Shown here piece by piece: positions 22,369 through 33,345 of a stretch of 64,000 bases of DNA. The translations under genes were made by a program, and so were the position numbers. The notes below the pieces were generated by a model. The model did not search any database, had not been told where the DNA came from, and saw only the letters and a program-made list of their open reading frames with translations. Source of the DNA: Thermothelomyces thermophilus ATCC 42464 (taxonomy: Eukaryota > Ascomycota > Sordariomycetes > Sordariales > Chaetomiaceae). The stretch covers positions 682,001-746,000 of the forward strand of contig NC_016472.1 in assembly GCF_000226095.1 (NCBI RefSeq), given 5' to 3'. The stretch's first letter is position 1. Each line of letters starts with the position of its first letter.

Positions 22369-23363
22369 TCAATGGCAGGCAGTCTCCTTGGTCACGGCAG
22401 TCTTCCCGCCAAACAGCAAATAGCCCAGCCCGGCGCCGACCGAGACAGCAATCATGACCCATCCGTTGTAGGTCATGAAGATGAGCCTGCCCTCTCTCGT
22501 TCAGCGAACCCATTTCTCATACCTTGTCCAGACCCGGACGGACAGACAGACAACCAAGGGCAGAGCGGACTCACATGATCATGAAGGCGTAAAAGTTCTG
22601 GATGCCATACAAGATGGCCTTGACAACGTGGGCCCGCCACGCGATCTGCTCCCGGTTCTGGCCTGCACCCAGCGACGACAGAAATGGGGCTCTCTCAGTA
22701 GCTGATTCCTCAGAGTACCGCGGTGACGGCGACGGGGACGGGGATCGGGGGTATCGGGGGGCTCAAATCCGGGTTTCCGATTCATTTTAGCCGAGAGGCC
22801 CAAGTCCAATGTTGGGTATGTACCAGATGTGTATGTGCCCGCGCAACTGACGATGGGAAAAAAAGGGGGGGGGGCTGGGGAGGAAGGAAAGAGGAGAGGG
22901 ATGGGAAAAGAAAGAAAGAAAGAAAACGAAAACTCACGCGGCGCCGTGTCGACCCTCCTCGCCAGCACGGCCTCGTACCGCCGGATGCCCTCGCGCAGGG
23001 CCTCGTAGCCGGCGCAGATGGCTACTATGGCGACCAGCGAGACGACCAGGCCAAAGGGGGACGTGATGTGCCACTGGCGGAAGACGACGCACAGGTCGGT
23101 CGTGTCCCAGGTGAAGAGCATCTGCTTGGGGGGGTGAGCAAGGCGTTTCTGCCTGAAAAGAGAGAAAGGGAGAGAGAGAGGGGAAACAAAACGGTGGAAA
23201 GAAAGGGCGGCAGAAGGGGAGGGTTTAATTTTCTACTGACATTCATTTTGCACATGGGGCCTCCGTCGCCGCCGTGACCGCCGCCCATGTCGCCGTGGCC
23301 GGAGTGGGCTGATTGATCCATCATGAGGTGGTGTTCCTGGTGGTCGTGGGATGAATGGTCCAT
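22369..23363 (-). CDS. Ctr-family copper transporter
   Basis: Minus-strand exons 23363-23241, 23121-22938, 22662-22575 and 22486-22369 give 170 aa. The N-terminus is His/Met-rich (MDHSSHDHQEHHLMMDQ, then GGPMCKMN), a copper-capturing arm. The second exon begins MLFTWDTTDLCVVFRQW, the conserved Ctr start of helix 1. Helix 1 is SPFGLVVSLVAIVAICAGYEALREGIRRYE. Later exons hold AHVVKAILYGIQNFYAFMIMLIFMTYNGWVMIAVSVGAGLGYLLFG split over two exons, with the MxxxM copper gate (MIMLIFM) and the GxxxG packing motif at the end. The tail ETACH ends Cys-His, as in many Ctr proteins (HCH or CH metal ligands). It likely trimerises in the plasma or vacuolar membrane and imports Cu(I). Confidence 0.95.
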
Positions 23364-24316
23364 GGTGGTGGAGCGCTATATCGACCTAATCAGGTACGGA
23401 TGTTCATATACATTCGAAAGATGGATATCCGTTCATAACATCCGACAGATTCGCTTCGAGCACGCGCGCGAAAGGGAGAGGGGGGTTTTAGAACAAACGA
23501 TGGATGTTCTATTGTGAGAGACAGAGACGCGATAAAAGAAAAACTACATAAGGATCACGGGTGTATTGGTGCAAGATGTCAGGTTTGGAGTTCGCGCGGC
23601 TCAACGGCAAACGAGACTGGCGCGCGTGGTGTTGGCGCTTTGTTTCAGACGGATGTCGGGTAATCCGAAGACTTACGGATACACACACCTACTTTGGTAG
23701 ATGACAAGACACGCTCGGCCCCCCCCCCCCCCCCAAACGGGAACGCACGGGGCGAATTTCAGGCCCCGCGCTGCAGCAGTGGTCCCTGCAGGGGCTTTGC
23801 CGCTTCGCCTTAAATGCGGAATAGCTTCGCAACGCCGCCGCAGTCAAAAAATGGTAGGTGGGGTCGGCTATCCACGGGGCATGAAACAGATAAGAGACTG
23901 GCACAGTTTCGACGACGGCATGATCTGAAAGGGCTCAAAAAGTGTTGGCGGATCGAATGTGCCGCATGTCACGCTCGAGGTGGATTTTTCCGAGCGACGT
24001 TATCTTCTGCTTTTTTTTTCCTTTTTTTTTCAGGTCTAGTAGCCACCGAGAAATCGTTGATACAACCGTCTCGAGAGTCAACCGCCGGGTTATCGCCGTA
24101 GGTTAACTACTACTTAGTTAATAATCAGCGGGGCAAAGTCCCTCTCAGTCAGACCATCCATCTACTTCGACACTAGACTTACCCAATTGACTCAAGTCGC
24201 ATCTGTCCATCATATATATAACTCATTCAAGATTACTATTACGAAACTCTTCATGGTCAGTTCCAAAAACAAGCGCATACCGACAAGACGGATCTTCTTC
24301 TCCCAGCTGAGCCAAG
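23364..24316. promoter_or_regulatory. Divergent promoter, Ctr transporter / HAAO
   Basis: 953 bp between opposing start codons. It holds a run of 16 C (23719-23734), T-rich tracts near 24010 and a TATA-like ATATATATA at 24212-24220 placed about 100 bp upstream of the HAAO ATG. Confidence 0.5.
24212..24220 (+). promoter_or_regulatory. TATA-like element before HAAO
   Basis: ATATATATA lies ~97 bp before the HAAO start codon, a suitable distance for a core promoter TATA box with a short leader. Confidence 0.45.
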
Positions 24317-25102
24317 ATGCTTGCACCACCCGTGAACCTGCCAAAGTGGTAAGTGCAAACATTTAACTGCTGGCCAATCTGGAACCGAGTTTCAAGACAA
24401 ACAACTTCCCGGACTCTATGAGCTAACCTGCGGTCCAGGCTTGAAGAGAACTCCCACTTACTCAAGCCGCCCATCAATAACTACTGCGTCTACAATGGCG
24501 ATTTCACCGTCATGGTAACGTTTTCATTCTCTTCTCTTCTCTTTTTCTCCCTCCCTCTTTCCAACCCCACCCAATGGTCTCCTTCCTCTCCCCCCTTTCC
24601 CGCTTTCCCGCTTTCCCGCTTCCTGACAAGAGATGATGGGGTCGCGAGGTGAAAAAAAATAAAGATCGTAGGCGGCCCGAACGCGCGCACGGACTACCAC
24701 ATCAACGAGACGCCCGAGTGGTTCTACCAGTACAAGGGCGCGATGCTGCTCAAGGTGGTGGACGAGGGCGGCGAGTTCCGCGACATCGTGATCGGCGAGG
24801 GCGACATGTTCCTGCTGCCGGCGGGGACGCCGCACAACCCGGTCCGGTTCGCCGACACGGTCGGCCTCGTGCTCGAGCAGCGCCGGCCCCCCGGATCCCT
24901 CGACCGCATGCGCTGGTACTGCCCCGCCTGCCGCGCCGTCGTCCACGAGGCCGCCTTCCACTGCACCGACCTCGGCACCCAGATCAAGGACGCCGTCGAG
25001 CGCTTCCGCCAGGACGAGGACGCCAGGCGCTGCAAGAGCTGCGGCCAGCTTGCCGACTGGCGCCCCGAGCCCGGCTCCGTCCGGAACCCGAACCTCGAGT
25101 GA
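24317..25102 (+). CDS. BNA1: 3-hydroxyanthranilate 3,4-dioxygenase
   Basis: Exons 24317-24348, 24439-24514 and 24665-25102, 181 aa, the normal length. It opens the ring of 3-hydroxyanthranilate in the kynurenine route to quinolinate and NAD. The cupin iron ligands are visible: His48 and Glu54 in [12 protein letters not shown], and His93 in [10 protein letters not shown]. The C-terminal rubredoxin-like metal site has two CxxC pairs (WYCPACR and CKSCG). Joints KW|LEEN and VM|IVGGPN restore the family consensus. Likely cytosolic. The gene is convergent with a FAHD1-type acylpyruvase gene. Confidence 0.97.
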
Positions 25103-25588
25103 CAAAAAGAAAGTATGAGTATGTATGTACTGAATGTAGTACGTATGTATATACGAACTCGGGCGGGGCGGACTGCTCTCTCTCTCTCTCTGGTTATCCA
25201 ATGCATGTGCATACATGTCCATGTGTACATACCTACCAATCATTTGCGTCTGTGGTCACACCCACTACCTAGACTCTTCGTCTGCGAGACGCTTCTTTCT
25301 GTCTTGATGTTTCACTTTCGGCGCAGGTGAGGTGGGGGCTGCATGGCCGGGAACGGTGCTGGTGCTAGTTTGCTTGTATGTATATAATAGATGCGGGATC
25401 TCGGGGCCAAAATCCAAGGTGCTCTCGTTTCCATCTCATTTCTAACAGCACGCATGGCCAGCTCCTGATATGACCTTACCAGCTCCTTCACAGCCCCCTC
25501 CCCTCCAGAGTCTTTATATTTGCCGCCAAGTCTACTACACCTTGATGAAAGGTAGGTATGGTGCATTTTGTTGTGAAGACATGGCACT
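25103..25588. other. Intergenic between convergent HAAO and FAHD1-like genes
   Basis: Contains degenerate TATG/GTAC repeats (25115-25155) and a (CT)n tract around 25178-25191. No gene is seen. Confidence 0.55.
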
Positions 25589-26591
25589 TTACGTCTCGGC
25601 ATACTCGTACGAACTGGTCGACTCCTCGACCGCCACCTCGATCTTGGCCTCCTCCAGCTCCTTGCCGTCGACCCGGATGCCGGCCCGCATGACGTCGCCC
25701 GGCACGACGGGGCCGACGCCCTTGGGCGTGCCCGTCAGGACGATGTCGCCCGGCTCGAGCGTCATGACCTTGGAGATCTCGCTCAGGACGCGGGGGATCC
25801 GGAACAGCATCAGCTCGGTCGAGTCGTCCTGCCGCACCTTGCCGTTGACGCTCAGGTACAGCTCGATCTTGTGCGGGTCCGGGATGGCCGCCTTGCTGAT
25901 CACGTTGCTCAGCGGCAGGAACGTGTCGAAGCCCTTGCTGATGTCCCACGGCAGGCCCTTCTTCTTGGCCTCGTTCTGCGCGTTGCGCGCCGTCATGTCG
26001 ATGCTGAGGGCGTAGCCTGGTTTGTCTTAGTTCATTTTCTTTTCTTTTGTTTTGTTTTTCTTTCGCCGCCCTTTCTAGTGTTCCTCGGCGGGCCGGTCCG
26101 GGGAGGGCCGAGGGAAATCGAACTCACTCTCAATGGCATCCATCGCCGCCTGCTCATCCTGCGCGTTGAGATCCTTCAGTCGCTTGCCCAGAATCAGCGC
26201 GAGCTCGACCTCGTAATGCAGGTCGATGCCGCGCGGCCGGATCACGGGCCCCTCGCCGGGAAGCAGGATGGACGTGGTCGGCTTCAGGAAGAAGAAGGGC
26301 TGCTTCGGCCGGGCGCTGTTGAGCTCGGCGATGTGGTCCCTGGATTGCCGGTCAGCCACACGTCCGCATTCATCATCACAGTCAACATCATCATCAACAT
26401 CACGCTCACCATCGCCCGCGGGGCCATGATGGTCGAGCGAGCGAATGAGAGAGAAAAAAAAAAGGACAAAAAGCGAGGACAAAAGGAAAACAGATAGGGG
26501 CTACCTACGCATAGTTGCGGCCAATGCAGACCACTTTTCCGGCTTTCTTCAGGGACGCCATCGTCGCCAGTCCTCTCCTTGCGAGTACCAT
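25589..26591 (-). CDS. FAHD1-type acylpyruvase / oxaloacetate decarboxylase
   Basis: Minus-strand exons 26591-26509, 26339-26128 and 26016-25589, 240 aa from the first ATG. The fumarylacetoacetate hydrolase fold shows IGRNYADHIAELN, PFFFLKPTTSILLPGEGPVIRP, the metal ligands in LHYEVELALILG (E.E) and a later Asp in YALSIDMTARNAQ, then KGFDTFLP and LEPGDIVLTGTPKGVGP. The single-domain length fits FAHD1, a mitochondrial enzyme that cleaves acylpyruvates and decarboxylates oxaloacetate. Two in-frame ATGs (26591 and 26561) differ by MVLARRGLAT, a short Arg-containing presequence; the upstream start would direct the protein to mitochondria and the second would leave it in the cytosol. Confidence 0.94.
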
Positions 26592-28037
26592 GGTGCAAAA
26601 GTAGTTGTTCCCCGCGCTGACCGGCGCCGGGCTTGTATGCACTTTAGTTATGTCTCCAACTGGTTCCGAGGTGATGCAACGTCCTCGCAGACAGGTTCGG
26701 CGGCCAATACGATACAGACGCGATTGCGACTTCGGCAGCCGTCGGCAATACTTTTGGGTGGCCGTCTTGACCCACCATGCGGCCAGGGCCTTGAACGTTA
26801 CCTTAGGTAACTATGTATGTATGTATGAATTACTCCGTAGCTCCCTCAGGTTCACCTATTTGCGTGCCGAACTACCTAAGCCACCTGCTAAGCACTGTTG
26901 TCCCTTCTTACGGTAGTGCGTGGTCATGGATCGCTTTACTAGTGTAACACGAACGTGGCATAAACGCTGTAGTTCCGAACCGCTCAACTGACGACAGGAC
27001 CAGGCAGGGTAGGCTCAACCATTCAACACTAGCGTCATCATCCGCCGTCCATCTACGAGCCGTGAACAATACCTCGTGCTAGGTGTTCCTTCCAGTGCTT
27101 TCTATAAAAGGGGGGCTTAGGGTCCAGGCTCCGACATGTAGATGCATTACTACCTTGCACGGTAGCGTGGAATGTACGGATCAGAGGAGCAAGCGGAAAA
27201 GAGACGGCGTTGTGCAGGTATGACTTTGTCCTTACGGAAGGCCGGCTGTCATGGACCCGATTTTAGGTAGTGGGCGGGACGCTTGCGATTCTCCATGCGG
27301 GGGGACATTCGTGCCTTGAAAGGGGCCGCCGAGGAGCTTCAAAGCGGGACTCGGCCAGAGTTTCCCAGCGATATCCTCGTGTTGTACTCTTGCTTCCTGC
27401 GAGTGATGAACAAACTCCGTGCTTTTCAACAAGCTTAGTAGGTCAGGTATGTAAAGAACATGGTACAGCACATACCAAGTAAGGAAGCTGCAGAAAGCGA
27501 AAAATGCGGGGGTCCACGAGGGCGGCAAGCACGGGCACTGCAGCTGAGGCCGCTGCGTCTGACGCTCTGGCCCCCGCGAACCACAGTTCGGAACCAACAA
27601 CCCCACGCTCCACAAAGCCAACCCCAGAGCCCAGATCCTCCAAGTTCCCGCTCAGCTATAGGCACTCGCCGTCATCTCCCACCCAGCTATCGCAAATTCA
27701 ATGCACATCCCTTTCGGGCAGAACACCACGAGCGTAGATCCGTATGCGCTTGCCCTCCGATTGGGTTATGATTAGTTAGAAATAGCATTAAGTTGCCGCT
27801 TCGCCTGGGACATCCTTTTTTTTGGCTTCCTTGGTGAAACCCTCCAGCATCTCCCAACAAGTCCAATAAGATAAGCCTTGCCCCATTGGACCGACGATCA
27901 GCGATCAGCGCCATACACATCTCAACATAACCCGCTCCATCGCCAGTGGTCACCTCGACGCGTGACATCGCGCTTCGGTAGGATTTCGAGCACAAGAGGC
28001 AGCACATACTTCGACCGAGAGGGAATATTTGGATACA
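26592..28037. other. Intergenic with orphan promoter-like element
   Basis: 1.4 kb between divergent genes. It contains TACTCCGTA at 26831-26839, a TATG tandem just before it, and TATAAAAG at 27103-27110. Small frames at 27172-27217 (followed by a GTATGA donor-like site) and 27504-27737 have no recognised family. Some of the right part is the promoter of the gene at 28038. Confidence 0.5.
27103..27110 (+). promoter_or_regulatory. Canonical TATA box without a recognised gene
   Basis: TATAAAAG followed by GGGGGG. The nearest ATG with a following splice donor is at 27172 (MYGSEEQAEKRRRCA then GTATGA). It is too far from the gene at 28038 to be its simple TATA box. Confidence 0.4.
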
Positions 28038-28843
28038 ATGGAGAGCATCCAGCTCGCACAGATGCTGGCGGACCTGAGCGACTTGAACGCAGCGGTACGC
28101 CACTTCCACACCTTCTTCGTCGGTCGCGGATGCGATTTGCGCTCCCGGTTAGACAGCCAACCGGCGAGTCCCTGATACTCATGTCATAGCAGGAATCCCC
28201 CGCCGCCAGCGCTCTCGTCAATGCAAACAAGGCCGGCCCGACATCAGCGACCACCGAATCGGGCAGCTCCGCCGACCAGGTGCCTGCGCGATCCGGCCCA
28301 CGACACCACAAGCGCACCGGGTCCGGCGGCTCGGCAGCCTCCGCGGGTTCCGCCTTCATGTCGAGGACCGCTTCGCCAGCCAAGTTCGACAAGTACGGCC
28401 GGCGCATCCTCACGCCCCCCAACACGCGCACCAACTCGGCCTACGGGTCCATCCCCGGGACGCCACGGCGAGAATCAGAGGTCAGCAGCACACCGTCCCC
28501 GACCAACCTTTTCCCTTTTTTTGCATCATACCCACACGACACTACCTGCAACCCCCCCTCCTTTCCGTCCTACCGCCGCCTGCCCACTCTCCCTACCGCA
28601 ATATCATCTCATAGACAGGTACTAAATGCATCGCGGGAACAGCCGATCGACGATGATGTCGACAGAGCCAACTCACTCATGGCGCTCTACGAGATTCGCG
28701 CCAAGCTCAGGGACCAGCATAACAGTCAGAACCTGACCAGACTGAGGGAGAAGATTGCCGCTTTGCATGCCAAGCAGGTGCAAGCCGAGAAGAAGGACGG
28801 CGATGCGGGGAGGACCAAGTTCAGTTATCCCAAGAGCCCCTGA
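28038..28843 (+). CDS. Small unidentified protein with C-terminal helix
   Basis: Exons 28038-28094, 28193-28480 and 28619-28843 give 189 aa with all introns in phase 0. The first exon codes a short amphipathic helix (MESIQLAQMLADLSDLNAA). The middle is Ser/Gly/Pro-rich with KFDKYGRRILTPPNTRTNS, which looks like a conserved linear motif with a TPP phosphosite. The last exon is a predicted coiled coil: DRANSLMALYEIRAKLRDQ and LTRLREKIAALHAKQ. I do not recognise the family. A scaffold or spindle/cytoskeleton adaptor role is conceivable from layout, but that is a guess. Good splice sites and the sharp phase agreement support a real gene. Confidence 0.72.
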
Positions 28844-29373
28844 GTTGGAATGGGGGCAAGTGGTCTGTTTTTCTTCCTTTTTTTCCTTTTTCCTTCGAGC
28901 TGGCATAGGAGGAGTATGGTGATTTATTCCCCGTCCTGCTAGACGGTCGCGACGCGGACGATCTGGGTTGACGATGGTTCGATTGGGTTATGGTTCGGGT
29001 ACGGTACGGTACGGTTCGACCATGTCTTTTGCACGGCCCTGGGATATCATGCATGGAGTTCACGGCGTTACGGGATGCGGGCATGGGCGGGTAATTGGCT
29101 CAAAACACTCTGCTCTGGAAATAAAAGCACTGGATCGGCTGGGCACAAGAGTCTTGGGGAGGGTGGAGGAGAGGGATAATGCACCAATAGTGTATACCGA
29201 GACGCCGGCCCCTCGATGGCTGCCACCGGCGATGCTCGGACTCATAGCTGTCCTTGGTACGAATTATGTATGTACGAATAAAATGTCGCGGTAGTGTATT
29301 TGTGCTAATCACAGGATGGGAAGGCCTTTGACTGTCTTCAACAGAAGAATCAAGGCTTCATTATTGGACGCAC
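28844..29373. other. Intergenic
   Basis: 3' flank of the small coiled-coil gene. Contains a short GGTAC tandem near 28996-29014. No gene is seen. Confidence 0.5.
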
Positions 29374-29901
29374 TTGTCACGCGCAGCTTCGAGTTCTGGG
29401 ATTGATGAAAATCCTGAATATCACTGCTCCCTCCCAGATCATCGGAATCTAGACCCTCGTGATCAACATCTCAATGCTGCACACCTCCGGGGCTGCAAGA
29501 CTCAGGTCGTTTTACAGCTGGCACACTGGACAAAGAAACACCAACCAGAGTTCTCCATCTTCTGGGTGCCGGCGTTGAGCAACGCGACCTTCGAACAGGC
29601 TTTTACGGCGATGGCCAAGAAGCTTCCTATCCAAAGCGACAGCAAGGACGATGATCTTAAACATTCCGTACGGCGGCACCTAAGCTCCGAGGCAGCGGGG
29701 CCATGGCTCCTCGTGGTGGACAACGCAGATGATGGAGATGTTCTCTTCGGCTCTGCAGAGATGCCACGCGGCATCAGCGAGTACCTTCCTGTGTCGGTTC
29801 TTCCCCTCTCTCGACGACAACTGCCAGGAACGATCTCGCGCGCATCCGCATTGTGTTCGTTCGAGTGGGGGGCACGGTTTGGCAGCTACTCTAGCTACTA
29901 G
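29374..29901 (+). pseudogene. Remnant of an NB-ARC (NLR/STAND) protein gene
   Basis: An open stretch of about 175 codons codes part of a fungal NB-ARC domain. After a degraded P-loop (RGCKTQVVLQLAHWTKK, where GxGGxGKTQ is expected) come FSIFWVPALSNATFEQAF, the typical strand after the P-loop, and a Walker B block PWLLVVDNADDGDVLFG. The Walker B is followed by MPRGISEYLPVS and then sequence that no longer resembles the family. There is no ATG before residue ~80, no N-terminal effector domain and no TPR or ankyrin repeats downstream. In fungi such proteins sense non-self and can trigger heterokaryon incompatibility. This copy is truncated at both ends and is presumably dead. Confidence 0.75.
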
Positions 29902-30567
29902 TGTATGATGGAATACGCCTTGCAACAATAGCGACACCTATTTCGCCCGTTACTGTGTGTAGGTTCGCCTTTCCCTGTATGTCATACATACATGTAGAGA
30001 AATATATATAATATATATATATTACTCTGTGTATGCGAGTGTTCGATGCCAGTAACCAGGTATGGATTTTCATTCTCCCCTGCCACAGCCCACGCAACTG
30101 CACCCCTGCTGGACCTCTACTGTGTGAAGGAACTGTAGTGTAGTGGAATGTGGTGTATTTTGTACACGGACGTATTATAGGTACGATGGTTTTCCCGCGC
30201 AGAATATGTCCCAATCGATACCCTTGGGACCAGTAGTGTACAGCACTTCCATGCGAAATAAGGGCCCCACTGCACCAACTGCGCCAAGCATTCCAAGATA
30301 CTTAGCGTAGCCAAGACTTTCGACCGACCTCGTCAACTTCGCCAGCACGCGCCGCTGATCGGTTTACATCCTTTGGCATCTACTTCGAGATTTGGCTGCC
30401 ATCTCGATCAACCAGGACTCGCTCGTGTCACCATCAGAGGTCGAGGCCGGGAACGGAGTCGGTGACTTTTTGTCGTCGTACCTTCTTCGAGAAGTTTCGG
30501 CGTGCGCGCGCAATCGCACCAACGCGTCGCGGGGTTCAAAGGAGAGAGAGCAAGAAACCCGACAGCC
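29902..30567. other. Intergenic with AT-rich tract
   Basis: An AT tract at about 30001-30022 and the promoter of the PWI-domain gene. No gene is seen. Confidence 0.5.
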
Positions 30568-32440
30568 ATGGCGACTGGCGTGGACGCGAAGCTCCTCAAG
30601 AGCACAAAGTTCCCACCCGAATTCAACCAGAAGGTTGACATGCAAAAGGTCAATGTCCATGTTATGAAGAAGTAAGCACCGCCCGCGGTCACCGATCCTC
30701 TTCTCTCGGGAGAAAGGCAACTGACTAACTGCCCGCCAAACAACAGATGGATCGCCAACCGGGTTACCGAAATCCTCGGAAACGAAGACGACGTCGTTAT
30801 CGAGCTCATATTTAACCTGGTTGAGGGTGCCCGCCACGTTCGTATACCCCTCTTCCCCCTCCCCCCCTTTCTCCCCCGCGGGGGGGAACCGATCGATTAC
30901 CGACCTGAAATTTTACTAACAGCGCATCGCCTGGACAGCCCGATATCAAGTCTATCCAGATCCAGCTGACCGGCTTCCTCGACAAGGACACGCCGGCGTT
31001 CTGCAAGGAGCTCTGGAAGCTCTTGCTCAGCGCCCAGGCCAGCCCCCAGGGCGTACCCAAGGAGTTGCTGGAGGCGAAGAAACTGGAGCTGATGCAGGAG
31101 AAGATGGAGGCGGACAGGGCCGCCGAGGAGGCGCGCCAGCGGAGAGAGGAGTTTGAGCGCCGCGATCGCGGCAGGGGCGGACGCGGCGGCGGCGGCGGCG
31201 GCGGCGGACCTGGCCGGGGGGGCGACTCGTGGCGCGGCCGCGACGACAGGGACAGGGGCGGCCTCGGTCGCGGGCGGTCCCGTTCGCCTCCTCGATTCCG
31301 CGAACGCGGTGGGCGTGGAGGACGAGGGGAGCCCCGCGGCGGGGGGTGGACGCGCGATGTATACGTTCCCCGCGGAAGCCCGCCCCGGCAGCGTGGTGGT
31401 GGGCGGCGTGATGGCAGGCGTTGGCGGTCTCGGTCTCGGTCCAGGTCCAGGTCCAGGTCCAGGTCCCGGTCCCGCACTCGGTCCGTTTCGTCGGCCCGGT
31501 CGACCTCGTCCCGGTCTTTGTCGCGCACTCCCAGCGTGGACGGCAGCAGGCGGTCTTACACCAGGTCACCCACCCCACCGCGGCGGCGGCGGCACGGACG
31601 GTCCCGATCCCGATCGCGTACGCCCTTGTCGCGGCGGGACTCGCACAAGCGGTACCGGTCTCCGCGTGGTCGCAGCCGGTCAGTGTCGTCGGACCGCGGC
31701 TCGCCCTCCCCGAAGCGCCGCCGCTATTCCCGGTCGAGGAGTTGGAGTCGTGGCCGGAGCCGGAGCCGGAGCCGCGATGAGAGCCGCAGCCTGTCCAGAA
31801 CGCCGACTCGGCGCTATAGTCGGTCGGTGTCGATGTCCTCGTCACGGTATTCGCGGTCGCCCAGCAGGACTCCGCCGAGACGGTCGAGACGCGACAGCCG
31901 GAGTAGTTCCCGGGGTGGTGGTGGTGGTGGTGGTGGTGGTGGTGGCGGCCGCAGGCGCCGGAGCAGGTCCCGGACGCGCAGTCGCGGCCGCAGCGCCAGC
32001 CCCGCCAGCTCGTACGACAGCCGGCGCCGGTCGCCCCGCCGGCGGCCTCGTGGTGGCAGAGGAGACTCCCGCCGGCGCGGAGGAGAGGGCGACGGCAGCC
32101 CGAGGGGCGGATACAGGGACCGGAGAGCCTCTTCTGCGTCTTCACACTCTTCTACACGGAACAGATCGGCTGATGGTTCAGGCGCTGAAAGCAGACGACG
32201 ATCTTCCCTTGACGACCCCCCGGCGTCGGGCGCGAAGCAGGTACGTTCAGGTGTGACGCGCTGAGTTCTTCTTCTTCTTCTTCTTCTTCTTCTTCGAAAG
32301 GGATAGTGACTAACCGATCCCTTTTGGTACAGGACGCGAGAACAGCCAACGAACTCCGCGAGATGGAGCTCAAGGAGAAAATCAAGAAGATGAGATCATC
32401 GAAGAGCGGAGACGACCACGTCGAGGCTAACGCTGCTTGA
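30568..32440 (+). CDS. SRRM1/SRm160-like PWI-domain splicing factor
   Basis: Exons 30568-30671, 30747-30837, 30939-32240 and 32333-32440 give about 534 aa. The PWI domain is split over the first three exons: FNQKVDMQKVNVHVMKKWIANRVTEILGNEDDVVIELIFNLVE, then PDIKSIQIQLTGFLDKDTPAFCKELWKLLLSAQ. It is followed by a charged helix (LLEAKKLELMQEKMEADRAAEEARQRREEFE), RGG-type repeats, long RS repeats and a glycine run, and ends in LREMELKEKIKKMRSSK. In animals SRm160 is a spliceosome and exon-junction coactivator; PWI domains bind nucleic acid. It is nuclear. Intron 3 has a (TTC)10 tract. The repeat-rich third exon leaves several other frames open by composition alone. Confidence 0.95.
32266..32295. 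repeat. (TTC)10 microsatellite in an intron
   Basis: Lies inside intron 3 of the PWI-domain gene, starting 25 nt after the donor. It could act as a pyrimidine tract. Confidence 0.85.
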
Positions 32441-33345
32441 AGCTCTGCTGCATTCTGATCGACGGGCGTCCGTATCCTCCATTCATGAAGATCACGGGCG
32501 TTCTACGAAAGTACTACGGTGGCACTTGGGCGTTCGTCTTGCTTGTAGATTGGGATTTGTGAGACCGACCCCCTCCCCAAAACCCCCCTTTTTCAATTTT
32601 GCCTCTGCGAAATTGTCTGAGTAGTTTAGATTGTCAGGTAGCATAACTATCATTCGTGGTACCCGCGAGATGTGCCGCCTGCTTTATTTCGTACAATCCG
32701 ACCTGGGCTTCAAAGTGCCTGTAGAATAATGCCTATTTCTGTGCGCTGATCTGCCTTGACGCATCCAGTGCCTTGAGCGCGAGTCATATTCCAAAGAGGG
32801 GGGCTAGATGTTATATACGAGATGAGTGTAGTAGCAAATGAGACTGGAGATCACAGCGGATTGTTATATATCTCGCACACACCGGCCTCTGTCAATAGAG
32901 AAGAACACTTTACACCAGCACTTGCAAGCAAGCTAAACGCAGCACGGGCTATAGAGTCTGGGGTACTGTATGTATGTACATACATACACAAGGTATGTCC
33001 ACCAAAGGTAGACGATGTTCGGAGTGCTACATACACAATGACGGTACTCCGTAGGTAGGTGCCTGCAAGATACACTAATTGCACAGTGCGAGCCAGGCGC
33101 TTTGTGAGTGCTAAGGTTCGATGCGCGAGGCGCGCTGCGAAATCTTATCGCTGGAGAACCCTGTCGGGCAATTGGAGACTTGCACCCGCCAAGCACAAGC
33201 ATAGCACGAGCACAGCGCGAACCTCAGCAGCCGCTTTTGGGACCTTCCTCGACCACGGGGCGCCGCCACTGATAGCTTTGTCTCTGTCAACGACGACGAC
33301 GAATCGACGAAAACAACGATCGCAGCGACAAATCAATCCCGCGCG
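32441..33345. other. Intergenic, promoter of Eaf6 gene
   Basis: Contains TACTCCGTA at 33045-33053 and TACATACATAC repeats near 32970-32990. No gene is seen. Confidence 0.5.
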
